A DNA stretch of 7,602 nt from Hyphomicrobiales bacterium (GTDB taxonomy: Bacteria > Pseudomonadota > Alphaproteobacteria > Rhizobiales > Aestuariivirgaceae): positions 1 through 7,602 of the forward strand of contig JAAURV010000145.1 in NCBI GenBank assembly GCA_012032065.1. The letters run 5' to 3'. Below the pieces are notes generated by a model that saw nothing but the letters and a program-made list of their open reading frames with translations, searched no databases and had not been told where the DNA came from. This document shows, one piece after another, positions 7,423-7,602 of the stretch (within the stretch, counting starts at the first letter, position 1; each line of letters starts with the position of its first letter). The position numbers were made by a program, and so were the translations under genes.

Positions 7423-7602
7423 TCCACGCTGGCATCTTCGACGCCTACCACAGTCGCGTCGGCCACGAGCGCCGATCGCCGAAAGTCGTCCGCAAGCTCG
7501 ATGTCACGCACGAACAAGCCATGGTGGTCCGCGTCACGCACGCGAGGTAGACGAACAGGAAGGTGATGGTTCCACGGCGTAGGCTGGAATGGAACCCGGG
7601 GG
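7353..7602 (-). CDS. Unrecognised protein, C-terminal part, runs off the window
   Basis: A minus-strand frame open from the window edge to a TGA at 7353-7355, about 82 residues. The part below 7541 has balanced, charged, protein-like composition (HHGLFVRDIELADDF, ASVEWRRLKGWVKSEFER, ending KLSKSKTF) and GC-rich third positions. Above 7545 the frame is less convincing, and a neighbouring frame reads RRGTITFLFVYLA, so another indel near 7545-7550 is possible. I do not recognise a family and see no membrane segment or catalytic motif in the clear part. It lies upstream of ccmI on the same strand and could be a co-transcribed upstream gene. It could also be part of a damaged or misassembled contig end, since it occupies the place where the CcmI N-terminus would be expected. 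Confidence 0.4.
   Translation of the reverse strand, partial: PRVPFQPTPWNHHLPVRLPRVRDADHHGLFVRDIELADDFRRSALVADATVVGVEDASVEWRRLKGWVKSEFERKLSKSKTF

Noticed and set aside
7303..7566. Plus-strand frame at the right edge
   Set aside because: Ser/Arg/Thr-rich and low in structure; the opposite-strand frame ending at 7353 looks more like protein.
1..7585. AGCCTACG at 1-8 matching the reverse complement at 7578-7585 as inverted contig ends
   Set aside because: An 8-bp match is expected by chance at this length, and it is not at the very end on the right.

Overview
The window reads as a high-GC alphaproteobacterial chromosome fragment. This rests on the GlnE sequence style (for example GQNWERAAMIKAR), on a ccmIEFH (cycHJKL) cytochrome c maturation cluster carried without ccmABCDG, and on the GC-rich codon use. 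No genus can be named from the sequence alone.

Layout. Positions 1-564 hold no convincing gene. They contain a run of hairpin-forming repeats (9-111), followed by a compact palindromic element (122-492) with exact 21-bp inverted ends, a 6-bp flanking direct repeat and three large internal hairpins; it looks like a non-autonomous mobile element (MITE). Positions 565-3463 on the plus strand carry glnE, the bifunctional adenylylating/deadenylylating enzyme of glutamine synthetase. It is full length (966 residues after correction) but broken by four apparent frameshifts. Convergent to it, 14 bp away, the minus strand carries ccmI-ccmE-ccmF-ccmH (7422 down to 3478). Each of the three junctions is an ATGA stop/start overlap, so the genes are probably one translationally coupled operon. 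The last ~250 bp hold the 3' end of an unrecognised minus-strand reading frame upstream of ccmI.

How the genes work together. CcmE carries heme in the periplasm; CcmF, CcmH and CcmI form the heme lyase module that reduces and holds apocytochrome c and attaches heme to its CXXCH motif. GlnE belongs to a separate system, the control of nitrogen assimilation. The two are linked here only by position.

Caveat. glnE, ccmF, ccmH and the 5' end of ccmI all show reading-frame breaks while their catalytic motifs stay intact. Most breaks are explained by one missing base. This fits uncorrected sequence or assembly indels better than true gene decay, but raw reads would be needed to settle it. I found no previously undescribed multi-gene system. 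The most interesting non-routine feature is the palindromic element at 122-492.
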